Source of the DNA: an uncultured Lachnospiraceae bacterium | GTDB lineage: Bacteria; Bacillota; Clostridia; Lachnospirales; Lachnospiraceae | NCBI GenBank assembly: GCA_910585655.1 | Contig: CAJUFW010000001.1 | Location: 1 to 64,000 of the forward strand | DNA: 64,000 nucleotides | Direction of reading: 5' to 3' | Part shown: positions 7,704 through 17,948 of the stretch, in pieces | Layout of the letters: each line of letters opens with the position of its first letter | Numbering within the stretch: the stretch's first letter is position 1 | Made by a program: the position numbers and the translations under genes | Notes under the pieces: generated by a model | The model's database searches: none | Seen by the model: the letters and a program-made list of their open reading frames with translations, nothing else | What the model was told of the DNA's origin: nothing

Positions 7704-10370
7704 ATGAAACAGGAAAAAAACGAAAGGAGAGGTTCTCCTTATTTAGCGCAGCGGACGGCGGCAGGAGCGTTGGCACTGGCACTGGGGATTTCTACGCTGG
7801 GCTATACAGGATATCAGGAGCGTGTGAAAGCGCGCGCCGCAGAAAAACAGATTGTCACCGTAACCGCATCTACCTTGAATGTGCGTACCGGCGCGGGGAC
7901 AGGCTATGAAAAGGTAGTCAGCAATGGAAGCTCCGTCTTTTTAAAAGAAGGGGAAACCGCGCAGGTACTGCAAGAGCAGAACGGATGGTATCAGGTCAGT
8001 TTTCCTTTTGAGGGCGAAAAAGTGACAGGATATATCAGCGGGAATTACGTAAAACTCTCAGACCAGTCTGTGGATGCAGGCAGTAATTTATCTACGGAGG
8101 AAGAAGAGAGCAGTACGGATTCCAAAGTGACTACAGTAGTAGAAAAACTTCCGCTAGAGGTTCCAGGCAAGGTGACGGCAGACGTGTTAAGAGTTCGGAA
8201 GGGAGCCGGAACGAAATACGATCAGCTTATGGTAGGAAAAGAAGCGGTTTCTTTAAAAAAGGGCGATAAGGTGACGATTACCAGCAGAAAGGCATCCGGT
8301 GGGGAATATTGGTATAAGATTTCTTTTACATATAACGGGAAAAAGAAAACAGGTTATGTTTCCTCGGAATATGTCACATTAACAGCAAAAAGCGGGAGCA
8401 GCATCAATGTAAAAGGTTCGATTACCCGCGCGCTTTATCCGCGCACCACGACAACGGCTTCTAAAAAATATATTGTAACATATAATAAAAAGAAGATGGC
8501 GGTAAAGCCGGGGAAAAAATGTATTATTACCGGGGAAAAAACGGTAAAGGGGGTAAAATGGTATCAGATTAAGTTTTACTACGGGAAAAAGCTGCTGACC
8601 GGTTATGTCCTGGCAAAGTATGTAGATTTTCGTCAGACAGAAGTAGTTACAACCATAACGTCTCCAGAGGAAAATACTCCGGGAAATAGTTCTGGGGGAA
8701 ATAGCTCTGGGGGAGATAATTCGAGCGGCGGTTCTTCCGGCAATACGATTCCGGGCGGAGAGGATACGGGCGGGAGCGACACAACGTTTCAGGTGCAGCC
8801 AGGCGTCGTAATCAACGGACCTACCGAAGTGCGGGTAGCAGCCGGATATTTTAGTGAACTGGTAAAAGATAGTACGACAGGCGCGAGCCATACGTTAACC
8901 AACGGACAAGCCGTGACGGTTTATGATAAGACAGATGTAGACGGGAATAGCTGGTATTTAGTGACCTATGAAACAAGCCACGGCGTTGGTTTAGGCTATG
9001 TGCCGGCAGCGTTGATACAGCTTGGCGGTACGGCAGATACGCCGTCCGGCGGTTCGGGTTCCGCTCTAAATGATGCAGAATTTGAAGCGAGTATGAACCA
9101 GCAGGGCTTCCCGGAAAGTTATAAGCCATATTTAAGGACGCTTCATGCGGCGCATCCTTATTGGGTATTTGAGGCAAAGCAGACAGGGCTTGACTGGTCT
9201 ACCGTGATTGAAAATGAGAGCGGCGTCGGTCAGAACCTGATTGAAAACCATAAAAATTTGGCATGGAAATCTATGGAGACAGGGGCTTATAATTGGAAAA
9301 CAGATAAATTTATACCATATGATGGAAGTACCTGGGTAACGGCTTCTAAGGAAGCAGTCGAATATTATATGGATCCTAGGAACTTTTTAACGGAAAGCGG
9401 GATCTTTCAGTTTGAACTGCTTTCCTACCAACCTGCTTATCAGACAGAGGCAGGCGTAGAATCGATTTTAAGCGGAACGCCTATGCGGGGAGCCACTTAT
9501 ACGTATACCGATGACAACGGTCGTCAGCAGACGATTTCCTATGCGAAAAGCTTTTTGGAAGCGGCGCTTTATTCCGGGGTCAGCCCATACCATTTGGCAA
9601 GCCGTTCCAAGCAGGAAATTGTAACAAGCAGCACTTCTTTAAGCTCCAGTGTCAGCGGTAAAGTCAGCGGTTATGAAGGACTTTACAACTTTTACAACAT
9701 CGGTGCAACCCACAGTACGGCAGCGGGCGGAGCGATTATCAACGGGCTGAAATATGCTCAAAGCGGGACGCCTGGGAAGCAGTACAGCAGTACCCTGAGT
9801 TTTAACGATTATATTATGATTCCGTGGAACAATTCCTATCGGTCAATCGTAGGCGGAGCTGCCTTTATCGGGTATAATTATATCCAGAGAGGACAAAATA
9901 CGGTTTATCTGGAGAAGTTTAATGTGACGGAAAATTCGACCTATTCTCATCAGTATATGGCAAATGTGGAAGCGGCTGCTTCCGAGTCTGCCAAGACGGC
10001 AGCAGCATATCGTCAGCTTGCCGATACGCCGATTTTATTTTCCATTCCGGTGTATCAAAATATGCCGGCGACAGCTTGCCCGGCTCCGGTGGATAAAAAG
10101 AATCCGAACAACTGGTTAAAAACACTGGCGGTAGACGGCTATTCTTTAACGCCTACTTTCGATCCGGCTTCCGAGCAGGCGTATGGCTTAATCGTAGGGA
10201 AGGAAGTAACCCAGGTAACGCTGAATGCGGAAGCGGTCAGCAGTAAGGCTACGGTCACGGGCGCTGGTACAATCAACTTAAAACCAGGTAATAATCAGGC
10301 GATGATAGTAGTGACTGCCGAAAACGGAGAAGTACGGGTCTATGTGGTAAATATTACAAGAGAGAGCTAA
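7704..10370 (+). CDS. Secreted SH3b autolysin with glucosaminidase-like domain
   Basis: 888-aa exported cell-wall protein. An N-terminal signal anchor (AAGALALALGISTLGYTGY) is followed by bacterial SH3 domains starting ASTLNVRTGAGTGYEKV, ADVLRVRKGAGTKYDQL and a degenerate third, a Gly/Ser-rich linker (near residue 330-360), a fourth SH3-like segment, and an endo-beta-N-acetylglucosaminidase-type domain (HAAHPYWVFEAKQTGLDW; FLTESGIFQFELLSYQP). The C-terminus is a cadherin-like beta-sandwich (LTPTFDPASEQAYGL). It probably cleaves peptidoglycan during growth or separation. ATG 7704 has AAGGA nine bases upstream; the frame opens earlier but without a site. It sits beside another surface protein with the same cadherin-like fold. 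Confidence 0.85.
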   Translation: MKQEKNERRGSPYLAQRTAAGALALALGISTLGYTGYQERVKARAAEKQIVTVTASTLNVRTGAGTGYEKVVSNGSSVFLKEGETAQVLQEQNGWYQVSFPFEGEKVTGYISGNYVKLSDQSVDAGSNLSTEEEESSTDSKVTTVVEKLPLEVPGKVTADVLRVRKGAGTKYDQLMVGKEAVSLKKGDKVTITSRKASGGEYWYKISFTYNGKKKTGYVSSEYVTLTAKSGSSINVKGSITRALYPRTTTTASKKYIVTYNKKKMAVKPGKKCIITGEKTVKGVKWYQIKFYYGKKLLTGYVLAKYVDFRQTEVVTTITSPEENTPGNSSGGNSSGGDNSSGGSSGNTIPGGEDTGGSDTTFQVQPGVVINGPTEVRVAAGYFSELVKDSTTGASHTLTNGQAVTVYDKTDVDGNSWYLVTYETSHGVGLGYVPAALIQLGGTADTPSGGSGSALNDAEFEASMNQQGFPESYKPYLRTLHAAHPYWVFEAKQTGLDWSTVIENESGVGQNLIENHKNLAWKSMETGAYNWKTDKFIPYDGSTWVTASKEAVEYYMDPRNFLTESGIFQFELLSYQPAYQTEAGVESILSGTPMRGATYTYTDDNGRQQTISYAKSFLEAALYSGVSPYHLASRSKQEIVTSSTSLSSSVSGKVSGYEGLYNFYNIGATHSTAAGGAIINGLKYAQSGTPGKQYSSTLSFNDYIMIPWNNSYRSIVGGAAFIGYNYIQRGQNTVYLEKFNVTENSTYSHQYMANVEAAASESAKTAAAYRQLADTPILFSIPVYQNMPATACPAPVDKKNPNNWLKTLAVDGYSLTPTFDPASEQAYGLIVGKEVTQVTLNAEAVSSKATVTGAGTINLKPGNNQAMIVVTAENGEVRVYVVNITRES

Positions 10371-10390
10371 AACGGTGAAAATTTGCAGAC

Positions 10391-10422
10391 CTGAACCCAT
10401 CCTTTATCGTGGATGGGTTCAG
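10391..10422 (+). promoter_or_regulatory. Perfect 12-bp inverted repeat before the cohesin-like gene
   Basis: CTGAACCCATCC (10391-10402) and GGATGGGTTCAG (10411-10422) pair perfectly around the 8-base loop TTTATCGT. The hairpin ends two bases before the AGGAGG site of the next gene and has no U-run. It could shield or expose that site, or act as an mRNA processing or stability signal between the two co-oriented genes. Confidence 0.6.
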
Positions 10423-10436
10423 GCAGGAGGATGTAT

Positions 10437-11789
10437 ATGAAACAGGGAAGAAACCGAATAAGAACAGTATGGCAGAGACTGGCGACAGTCTTCTGCCTTT
10501 TTCTGGTGATTGGGCTTTGTCTGACAGCAGGAAGGTTAGCCGGCAGCGGTCTTTTGGTTCAGGCAGCAAGCGCTTCGATCAGCATTGAAACAGAGGAAAC
10601 GACAATCCAAGTGGGGGATATCATTACGGTTCGACTGGTGATTGAAAGCGCGGATCGTCTGGGAGATTTTGAAGCGTTTTTAACGTATCAGGCTTCGGTG
10701 TTAGAATTTGAAGAGGCGGAAGCTCCGGCAACAGGCGGCGACGGAACGATCCGTATTAGCGATATCGAGCCGATGGAACGAACCAGAAAGCGGACGTATG
10801 AACTGATGTTTCGAGCCGTAGGAATCGGCGGCTGTGAGATTGCCATTCAGAACAAAGCACATGTTTATGCGGATGACGGCGGAAAGGAGATGTCGGTTTC
10901 AAGCAATACGCTTTCCATTCAGGTTACTTCATCGGATCAGGCGAGCAGCGAAACAAAGCTGCAGGATTTAAAGGTAAGCCCTGGTAGCCTGACGCCGGAG
11001 TTTTCGGCGGAAACAGAGAGCTATGAAGTAGAGGTAGAGGACGTAACATCTTTGGTGATCAGCGCCGTACCGGAAGACACAAAGGCGACAGTTGCCGTAC
11101 AGGGAAACGAGGAGTTTTCCGATGGAGAAAATTTGGTTGAGATAACCGTGACTGCGGAAAATGCAGACAGCCGGGTATATCGGATACATGTGTTTAAAAA
11201 TGTTTCCAGAGAAGACGATACCTCTACTCCAGGAGAGGAAGAACCGGACAATACAGAGGAAGAAGAGAGTGAGGAGAACGAAGAATCCGGTTTTTCGTTA
11301 AAGGAAAGAGGCGATAGTGTAGAACTATCCGGGCAGTACCGATATTTGGTTTCTAAAGCGCCGCAGACTGCCGTTGCCGGGCTTCCAGAAGGATATACCC
11401 CTTATAACCTGATGCTGTATGGAAAACGGATACCAGCTTATAAAGAAGCCTCGTCGGATCAGACAGAAACCGGAGAGCCTTCTAACGTGCTGGTTTATGT
11501 GGAAGGAAGTATGGGCGAGGACGGAGAGATATTAAGAGGGAACGCCGGTTTTTATGAATTTGACATCAAAAGTAAAACGATGGAAAAAATTCGGTTCCGC
11601 AGCATAGAAAAAGAAGTAGAAAGTTGGAAAGAGGTTGACACAGAGGCGCCTTGGATATTATATATTATAATAGCAGGGTTAATAGCGCTTTGTACTATTT
11701 TGGGAATCGCGTTGGTTCAGGTAGGGAAGAAATATTATGAAACAAAGCAAAACACCAGTCTAAACAACATCAGGCAGAGACGACGGTAA
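10437..11789 (+). CDS. Membrane-anchored cohesin/cadherin-like surface protein
   Basis: 451 aa. Signal peptide (VFCLFLVIGLCLTAG), then a cohesin-type domain (ASISIETEETTIQVGDIITV… FEAFLTYQASVLEFEEAEAP, about residues 40-165). A cadherin-like beta-sandwich repeat follows (KLQDLKVSPGSLTPEFSAET, about 175-260), then an acidic linker, a domain with no clear match, and one transmembrane helix near the C-terminus (ILYIIIAGLIALCTILGIAL) with a basic cytoplasmic tail. There is no LPXTG sorting signal. ATG 10437 lies six bases after AGGAGG; ATG 10431 abuts the site and is unlikely. Function is unknown; it may work with the preceding autolysin at the cell surface. Confidence 0.75.
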   Translation: MKQGRNRIRTVWQRLATVFCLFLVIGLCLTAGRLAGSGLLVQAASASISIETEETTIQVGDIITVRLVIESADRLGDFEAFLTYQASVLEFEEAEAPATGGDGTIRISDIEPMERTRKRTYELMFRAVGIGGCEIAIQNKAHVYADDGGKEMSVSSNTLSIQVTSSDQASSETKLQDLKVSPGSLTPEFSAETESYEVEVEDVTSLVISAVPEDTKATVAVQGNEEFSDGENLVEITVTAENADSRVYRIHVFKNVSREDDTSTPGEEEPDNTEEEESEENEESGFSLKERGDSVELSGQYRYLVSKAPQTAVAGLPEGYTPYNLMLYGKRIPAYKEASSDQTETGEPSNVLVYVEGSMGEDGEILRGNAGFYEFDIKSKTMEKIRFRSIEKEVESWKEVDTEAPWILYIIIAGLIALCTILGIALVQVGKKYYETKQNTSLNNIRQRRR

Positions 11790-11850
11790 GAACGGCTGCC
11801 ATATCAAGCTTGGCGGAGTAAGAAAAGATCCACCAGAAGGGAGGAACCAT

Positions 11851-12381
11851 ATGTTGTGCGACAGATGTAAAATGAAAGAAGCAAAGATCTATTATACGGA
11901 AATTACAGGTGGGAAAAAGATCGAGCAGCATCTGTGTGAAGACTGTGCGGCAGAACTGACTAGCTTTCAAAAGGAGATTCCGTTAGAAAGTCTTCTGTCC
12001 GGATTATTGGGGATAGGAAGCGGTAGCAGCCGGGAACGTGTCTGTCAGGTTTGCGGGATGAGTTACCAGGAGTTTCAGAAAGTAGGAAAGTTCGGGTGTG
12101 AAAATTGTTATAAAATTTTTGGGCGGCTTCATCAGGGGACGCTAAAGCGGATTCAGGGTGCGACTGCCCATACAGGAAAAATCGCTGCTTCCTGGCAGCA
12201 GGAAAGCTTTAAACAGCAGGAAAAAGAAGAACAGCCGGATCCGCTTTTATTAAAAAAAGCCCTGGAGGAAGCGATTGCCAAAGAGGAATATGAAGAAGCT
12301 GCCAGGCTACGGGATGAAATCCGAAGCATCAAAGCCTCCAAAGAGAAGGGAGGATGTAGCGAATGTCAGAAAAACAAGTGA
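11851..12381 (+). CDS. mcsA: McsA, zinc-binding activator of the protein-arginine kinase
   Basis: 176 aa. Four CXXC motifs (CDRCKMKEAKIYY, CEDCAAEL, CQVCGMSY, CENCYKIF) bind zinc, and a C-terminal UVR motif (ALEEAIAKEEYEEAARLRDEI) follows. This is the McsA pattern. McsA activates McsB, which phosphorylates arginines and marks proteins for ClpCP degradation. A GGGAGG site precedes the ATG. Its 3' end overlaps mcsB by 19 bases, so the two are surely co-translated. In Bacillus the gene upstream is ctsR; here it is a surface-protein gene, and no CtsR-box-like direct repeat is seen upstream. Confidence 0.92.
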   Translation: MLCDRCKMKEAKIYYTEITGGKKIEQHLCEDCAAELTSFQKEIPLESLLSGLLGIGSGSSRERVCQVCGMSYQEFQKVGKFGCENCYKIFGRLHQGTLKRIQGATAHTGKIAASWQQESFKQQEKEEQPDPLLLKKALEEAIAKEEYEEAARLRDEIRSIKASKEKGGCSECQKNK

Positions 12382-13430
12382 AATGGTATGAAGTAAAAGG
12401 AGAAGAAAGCGACGTAGTGATTTCCTGCCGGGTACGCTTAGCGAGAAATTTAAAAAAATATCCTTTTTCTGTAAAACTTCAGCCAGAACAGGCTATAAAG
12501 CTGGTAGAGGAGATTGGAGTCTGCGCCAAACTTCTCCAGGAACAGATGCCGGCAGGCTCCGAAGAGGAAAAGGAATATCTGTTCTGTCCGTTTCAGGCAT
12601 TGACAGAGGTAGATAAACAGGCGCTTGTAGAGCGTCATGTCGTCAGCCCTGCTTTTGCCGGAAAAAAGCAGGCGACGGGTTTGATTTTGTCCGAGGACGA
12701 ATCGTTAGGCGTGATGATTAACGAAGAGGATCATATCCGAATCCAGGCGATTTCCGGAGGGATGAATATGGCAGAAGTCTGGGAGCGTGCAAACCGGGCA
12801 GACGATATTTTGGATCAGGCGCTTTCGTTTGCATATGACCGTCAATACGGTTATCTGACATCCTGTCCGACCAACGTCGGCACAGGGCTGCGGGCGTCTT
12901 ATATGATGTTTTTACCGGCGTTGACCAGCGCAAACCGGATTGCGCAGCTAGCAGAGGAAATGTCTGCTTATGGAATTGTCCTGCGGGGTATTTACGGAGA
13001 AGGCTCTTCGGCTATCGGAGACATTTATCAGGTTTCCAACCAAAGAACGCTCGGCAATTCCGAACAGGAAATCATGGAAAACTTAAATCATGTCGTCAGG
13101 CAGGTGATTCGCCAGGAACGACGGCGTAGGGAATTTATGCTGGAAAAACATTACGATGAACTAGAAGATCAGGTACATCGTTCTTATGGTGTTTTAAAAT
13201 ATGCTATGAAAATCCCTTCCTCCGACGCGATTACGCTGTTAGGGCAGCTTAAACTTGGTGTAGATTCCGGGCTTATCCGAATGAAAGAAGAATTTCCGTT
13301 TTATCAGCTTGTAATCGCTGTACAACGCGCCAATATCCAGATGCAGATCGGACGAGGCTGTGGGAATCTCCAGCGGGATAAGTACCGGGCAGAATATATC
13401 AGGCAGAACCTGCCGGAGCTGGCAGGATAA
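12363..13430 (+). CDS. mcsB: Protein-arginine kinase McsB
   Basis: 355 aa, ATP:guanido phosphotransferase family. The motifs SCRVRLARNLKKYPF, the LTSCPTNVGTGLRASYMM loop with the catalytic Cys, and the basic RGIYGEGSSAIGDIYQVSNQ segment match McsB. It phosphorylates arginine residues, targeting damaged proteins to ClpC and, in other Firmicutes, inactivating CtsR. It overlaps mcsA and is followed by clpC after 55 bases, the usual order mcsA-mcsB-clpC. The family length is complete. Confidence 0.94.
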   Translation: MSEKQVKWYEVKGEESDVVISCRVRLARNLKKYPFSVKLQPEQAIKLVEEIGVCAKLLQEQMPAGSEEEKEYLFCPFQALTEVDKQALVERHVVSPAFAGKKQATGLILSEDESLGVMINEEDHIRIQAISGGMNMAEVWERANRADDILDQALSFAYDRQYGYLTSCPTNVGTGLRASYMMFLPALTSANRIAQLAEEMSAYGIVLRGIYGEGSSAIGDIYQVSNQRTLGNSEQEIMENLNHVVRQVIRQERRRREFMLEKHYDELEDQVHRSYGVLKYAMKIPSSDAITLLGQLKLGVDSGLIRMKEEFPFYQLVIAVQRANIQMQIGRGCGNLQRDKYRAEYIRQNLPELAG

Positions 13431-13485
13431 GAAAAATTAAAAATTGAAGTTTTTTTAAAGGAACAGAAAGTGAGGCAAAGACAGA

Positions 13486-15927
13486 ATGCAGGATAAATTT
13501 ACAGAGCAGGCAAGAGCCGCGCTGCAGGTAGCCACAGAAACAGCCTATGAGCTGTCCCATAACTATGTGGGGACGGAGCATTTGCTGATTGGGCTGTTGG
13601 GAGTGGATGGTGTAGCGGGGCAGGTGCTAGAGGAAAACGGCGTAGACGGCGGACGGATTTTGGAAATGGTCAACCGTCTGATTGCTTCGGGCGGAACGGC
13701 TGCCGTGGCATCCGAGGACGCTATGACGCCGCGGGCAAAGCGGATTTTAGAGCAGGCTTACCGGGAGTCGGTGCGCTTAGGGGCGCAGCTAATCGGCACG
13801 GAGCATATTTTGATTGCGCTGCTAAAAGAGCCTGACTGTATTGCGGTACGGCTGCTTTCGACGGTAGGCGTCAATATTCAAAAGGTCTACATTGATATTT
13901 TGACCGCGATTGGGCAGGATGTCAATACGGCAAAAGGGGAATATATGTCTCAGAAAAACCGGAACCGGCATCGTTCCTCGACTCCGGTTTTGGATCAGTA
14001 TAGCCGGGATTTGACGGCATACGCCAGAGATGGTAAGCTGGATCCGGTGATTGGGCGTGAACAGGAAATCCAACGTGTGATTCAGATCATGAGCCGCCGT
14101 ACCAAAAACAATCCGTGCCTGATCGGCGAGCCTGGCGTAGGTAAAACAGCCGTTGCCGAGGGTCTGGCAGCTAAAATCGTAGAGGGAAACGTACCAGATA
14201 CCATCCGAGATAAACGGGTAGTGACGCTGGATATTTCCGGGATGGTGGCTGGTTCTAAATACCGCGGGGAATTTGAAGAGCGGATCAAACGAGTGATGCA
14301 GGAAGTCATGAATGATGGAAATGTGTTGTTGTTTATTGATGAAATTCATACGATTATCGGCGCCGGGGGCGCAGAAGGAGCCTTGGATGCCTCCAATATT
14401 TTAAAGCCTTCTCTGGCGCGGGGAGAACTGCAGGTATTAGGCGCTACGACCAGGGAAGAGTACCGGAAGCATATCGAAAAGGATGCTGCTCTGGAGAGGC
14501 GTTTCCAGCCGGTAGTAGTCGAGGAGCCGTCCGAGCAGGAAACCGTGCTGATTTTAAAAGGGCTGAGGGATCGCTATGAAGCCCATCATAAGGTACGGAT
14601 TACCGATGAAGCCATCGAGGCAGCAACAAAGCTTTCTATCCGCTATATCAACGACCGTTACCTGCCGGATAAGGCGATTGACCTGATTGACGAGGCAGCT
14701 TCTCATGTACGTCTTTCGACGTATGTAGAATCGCCTGAGGTAAAGGAATGCGAGGAACAGATTCAGGCGCTTGAGGAGAAAAAAGAGGAAGCTATCAAAC
14801 AGGAAGCGTATGAGCGAGCCGGAGAGATCAAAAAGGAGCAGGAAGCGCTAAAGGCAAGGCTCAATGAGCTGCATGTACAGCAGGAACAGGATCGGCAGGA
14901 AAACCGTCTGGTAGTCGGGGAAAACGAAGTGGCGGATATCGTCTCAAGCTGGACTAAAATCCCTGTACAAAAGCTGGCAGAAGAAGAGACCGATCGTTTA
15001 AGAAGATTGGAAAGCATTCTGCACGAGCGGGTGATTGGGCAGGAGGAAGCTGTCGGTGCAGTTGCCAGGGCGATCCGGCGCGGTCGGGTCGGTTTAAAAG
15101 ATCCAAACCGTCCGATTGGTTCTTTCCTGTTTTTAGGGCCAACAGGCGTAGGAAAAACCGAGCTGTCAAAAACCTTGGCAGATGCGATGTTCGGCAGTGA
15201 ACATGCGATGATCCGGGTCGATATGTCAGAATATATGGAAAAACACAGCGTATCAAAACTGATCGGTTCGCCGCCAGGCTACGTCGGCTATGACGAGGGG
15301 GGACAGCTCAGTGAAAAAGTACGTCAAAATCCGTATTCCGTCATATTGTTTGACGAGATTGAAAAAGCGCATCCAGACGTCTTTAACATTTTGCTGCAAG
15401 TGTTGGATGACGGGCATATTACCGATTCCCAGGGACGGCGGATCAGCTTTAAAAATACGATTATCATTATGACCTCCAATGCCGGAGCGCAGCGTATCCT
15501 CAGCCCGAAAACATTGGGATTTTCTGCGGCTAACGATGAGAACGCCAGCTATGAGACGATGAAAAACAATGTGATGGAAGAAGTCAGACATATTTTTAAA
15601 CCAGAGTTTTTAAACCGGATTGACGAAACCATCGTATTCCATACTTTGACCAAAGACAATCTCTGTGAAATCGTGCGGGTGCTGCTTTCTGCGATTGCCA
15701 CCCGTACCAAGGAGCAGATGGGGATTGTTCTTTCGGTGACAGAGGAAGCGTATCAGTTGTTGGCAGAGGCGGGATTTGATCAGAACTATGGAGCCAGACC
15801 GCTAAAACGAAGCATCCAAAGCAAGGTAGAGGATAAGCTGGCGGAAGAGATTTTAGAAGGAAAGGTACAGGCGGGCGATACCGTAACGGTGGACGCCAAA
15901 GAAGGAGCAATTATATTCCAAAAATAA
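13486..15927 (+). CDS. clpC: ATP-dependent Clp protease ATP-binding subunit ClpC
   Basis: 813-aa Hsp100 unfoldase. Two N-terminal Clp repeats (residues ~1-145), a first AAA+ module (Walker A GEPGVGKT ~209, Walker B LFIDEIHT), a UVR/coiled-coil M domain (residues ~415-460), a second AAA+ module (GPTGVGKT ~550, [15 protein letters not shown]), and the C-terminal D2-small domain. It feeds arginine-phosphorylated and adaptor-bound substrates to ClpP, which is not in this window. It is the last gene of the mcsA-mcsB-clpC set. No CIRCE or CtsR box is visible upstream. Confidence 0.95.
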   Translation: MQDKFTEQARAALQVATETAYELSHNYVGTEHLLIGLLGVDGVAGQVLEENGVDGGRILEMVNRLIASGGTAAVASEDAMTPRAKRILEQAYRESVRLGAQLIGTEHILIALLKEPDCIAVRLLSTVGVNIQKVYIDILTAIGQDVNTAKGEYMSQKNRNRHRSSTPVLDQYSRDLTAYARDGKLDPVIGREQEIQRVIQIMSRRTKNNPCLIGEPGVGKTAVAEGLAAKIVEGNVPDTIRDKRVVTLDISGMVAGSKYRGEFEERIKRVMQEVMNDGNVLLFIDEIHTIIGAGGAEGALDASNILKPSLARGELQVLGATTREEYRKHIEKDAALERRFQPVVVEEPSEQETVLILKGLRDRYEAHHKVRITDEAIEAATKLSIRYINDRYLPDKAIDLIDEAASHVRLSTYVESPEVKECEEQIQALEEKKEEAIKQEAYERAGEIKKEQEALKARLNELHVQQEQDRQENRLVVGENEVADIVSSWTKIPVQKLAEEETDRLRRLESILHERVIGQEEAVGAVARAIRRGRVGLKDPNRPIGSFLFLGPTGVGKTELSKTLADAMFGSEHAMIRVDMSEYMEKHSVSKLIGSPPGYVGYDEGGQLSEKVRQNPYSVILFDEIEKAHPDVFNILLQVLDDGHITDSQGRRISFKNTIIIMTSNAGAQRILSPKTLGFSAANDENASYETMKNNVMEEVRHIFKPEFLNRIDETIVFHTLTKDNLCEIVRVLLSAIATRTKEQMGIVLSVTEEAYQLLAEAGFDQNYGARPLKRSIQSKVEDKLAEEILEGKVQAGDTVTVDAKEGAIIFQK

Positions 15928-16003
15928 AAAAGAAAATTTTTAGAATAAGGAAATATTTATCTAGATCTTTTGAAGAAACTATTGTAAAATATCAGTAGGG
16001 CTA

Positions 16004-16032
16004 CCTGCCAAAAGTTAGGATAACTTGGCAGG
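16004..16032 (+). promoter_or_regulatory. Hairpin between clpC and the next gene
   Basis: CCTGCCAAAAGTTA (16004-16017) pairs with TAACTTGGCAGG (16021-16032) with one bulged A. No U-run follows, so it is a leader or processing hairpin, or a weak terminator. Confidence 0.45.
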
Positions 16033-16077
16033 CTGACCGAGAAGGATTTTATATTGAAACACCAGGAGGATAAGATC

Positions 16078-16491
16078 ATGGCAGTAGTAGAAGAATTGAT
16101 TCGCAGCGAAGAGGACGGGACACTAAGCTTTGGCAATTTTACGTTGCCTCAAAAGTCAAAGGTGAACGAATTTGAGCATGGCGGCGATATCTACAAAGTA
16201 AAAACCTACAATGAGATAACCAAGCTGGAGAAAAACGGCATGTTTGTATACGAGTCCGTACCAGGGACCGCTGTCTTTCATTTTGAGCAGACGGAGACAA
16301 GCGTCAGCTTCCAGGTAGAGGCATCCGAGGATGTACAGATTACCTTGGGGATGGAGGAAGAAAAGGAGTACAAGGTGTTTGTCGATCAGACACAGGTCGG
16401 CAAAATGAAGACCGGCTTAGGCGGTAAGCTGACCATCAGCGTCGAAATGGAAGCCGGAAGGGCGGCTGACGTGACGATTACCGAGGCATAA
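16078..16491 (+). CDS. Conserved Clostridia protein of unknown function
   Basis: 137 aa, no signal peptide or membrane segment. It is predicted largely beta-stranded, opening AVVEELIRSEEDGTLSFGN and containing YKVKTYNEITKLEKNGMFVYES. Similar proteins in Lachnospiraceae are sometimes labelled endosialidase, but no catalytic motif is visible and I do not support that name. ATG 16078 follows GGAGG; the frame also has TTG 16054 without a site. It sits between clpC and radA; the stop is only five bases before the radA ATG, so it is probably co-transcribed with radA. Confidence 0.7.
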   Translation: MAVVEELIRSEEDGTLSFGNFTLPQKSKVNEFEHGGDIYKVKTYNEITKLEKNGMFVYESVPGTAVFHFEQTETSVSFQVEASEDVQITLGMEEEKEYKVFVDQTQVGKMKTGLGGKLTISVEMEAGRAADVTITEA

Positions 16492-16496
16492 AGACA

Positions 16497-17948
16497 ATGG
16501 CAAAAAATAAAACAAGCTTTTTTTGCCGGGAATGCGGCAATGAGTCCGCCAAGTGGCTGGGTCAGTGTCCTGCCTGTAAAGCTTGGAACAGCTTTGTAGA
16601 GGCTCCCGCCGGGGGAGCCTCGGGCGGGCTGCCGCGCGGGATTTCTTCCGGAGGATATCAGACGGCGCAGTCAGGTGGATTACGGCAGAGGGCAGGCGGT
16701 AGCCAGGCGGGCATCGTAGGCGGTACGCCTTCTTCCGGCAGGTTTGGTGGCGTTACTTCTCTTTCTCAGGTATCGGTATTGGAGGACGAGCGGATTTCCT
16801 CCGGGATCGGAGAACTGGATCGGGTATTAGGCGGAGGGATTGTCAAAGGCTCTCTTGTTCTGGTCGGCGGGGATCCGGGTATCGGGAAGTCCACGCTGTT
16901 GCTGCAGATGTGCCGGGAGCTGACGACCAGGGAAGTATCCGTGCTGTATGTGTCCGGGGAGGAGTCTCTAAGGCAGATTCGGATGCGGGCGGATCGTTTG
17001 GGCGGGTTTTCCGGAGACTTAAAGCTTCTTTGTGAAACAAGCCTTGATATCATCATTGAATTGGTGCAGACAGAGCAGCCGGATTTGGTGGTGATCGATT
17101 CGATTCAGACGATGTACCGGGAAGACATTCCTTCTGCTCCGGGCAGCGCTGCCCAGGTAAGGGAGACGACGACGGCTCTGTTAGGACTGGCGAAAGGAAT
17201 GGGGATCTCTATTTTTATTGTCGGGCATGTTACCAAAGAGGGCGTAGTGGCAGGACCAAGAATGTTAGAACACATGGTGGATACCGTCTTATATTTCGAG
17301 GGAGAAAACGTGGCAGTTTACCGGCTGCTACGAGCTGTGAAAAACCGTTTTGGCTCGACCAATGAGGTCGGTGTTTTTGAAATGCAAAACAGCGGCTTGA
17401 CGGAAGTAAAGAATCCTTCTGAATATATGCTTCAGGGGATGCCGGAAAATGAGCCTGGCTCCGTAGTAGCCTGTACGATGGAGGGGACGCGTCCTATTTT
17501 GGTAGAGGTGCAGGCTCTGGTCTGTCAGACCAGCTTTAACATGCCGCGCCGGACAGCCGCAGGAATCGATTATAACCGGGTAAACCTGTTGATGGCGGTG
17601 TTGGAAAAACGAGCCGGAATGTCTTTGGCGTCCTGCGACGCTTATATCAACGTAGCAGGAGGGATGCGAGTCGGCGAGCCGGCTTTGGATTTGGCGATTG
17701 TGCTGGTGCTGATGTCCAGCTACCGGAACCGGGAGGTAAGCAACAAAACGATTGTGTTTGGCGAGGTCGGTTTGACCGGAGAAGTACGCGGTGTCAGTAT
17801 GGCAGGGCAGAGGGTAGAGGAAGCCGGAAAGTTAGGCTTTGAGACCTGTATTATGCCGGAAGTCAACCTGAGCGCAGTCAGAAGCACTAAAATGAAGCTA
17901 ATCGGCGTGAAAAATATCAGAGAATTGGCGGGGAGTTTTCGTGGGTAA
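16497..17948 (+). CDS. radA: DNA repair protein RadA
   Basis: 483 aa. An N-terminal C4 zinc finger (CRECGNESAKWLGQCPAC), a Gly-rich linker longer than in most relatives (residues ~40-90), a RecA-like ATPase with Walker A GGDPGIGKST (~123-132), the RadA signature KNRFGSTNEVGVF, and a C-terminal Lon-protease-like domain (GGMRVGEPALDLAIVL). It promotes branch migration in recombination. It overlaps topB by eight bases. The ATG is five bases after the preceding stop, consistent with coupled translation. Confidence 0.95.
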   Translation: MAKNKTSFFCRECGNESAKWLGQCPACKAWNSFVEAPAGGASGGLPRGISSGGYQTAQSGGLRQRAGGSQAGIVGGTPSSGRFGGVTSLSQVSVLEDERISSGIGELDRVLGGGIVKGSLVLVGGDPGIGKSTLLLQMCRELTTREVSVLYVSGEESLRQIRMRADRLGGFSGDLKLLCETSLDIIIELVQTEQPDLVVIDSIQTMYREDIPSAPGSAAQVRETTTALLGLAKGMGISIFIVGHVTKEGVVAGPRMLEHMVDTVLYFEGENVAVYRLLRAVKNRFGSTNEVGVFEMQNSGLTEVKNPSEYMLQGMPENEPGSVVACTMEGTRPILVEVQALVCQTSFNMPRRTAAGIDYNRVNLLMAVLEKRAGMSLASCDAYINVAGGMRVGEPALDLAIVLVLMSSYRNREVSNKTIVFGEVGLTGEVRGVSMAGQRVEEAGKLGFETCIMPEVNLSAVRSTKMKLIGVKNIRELAGSFRG

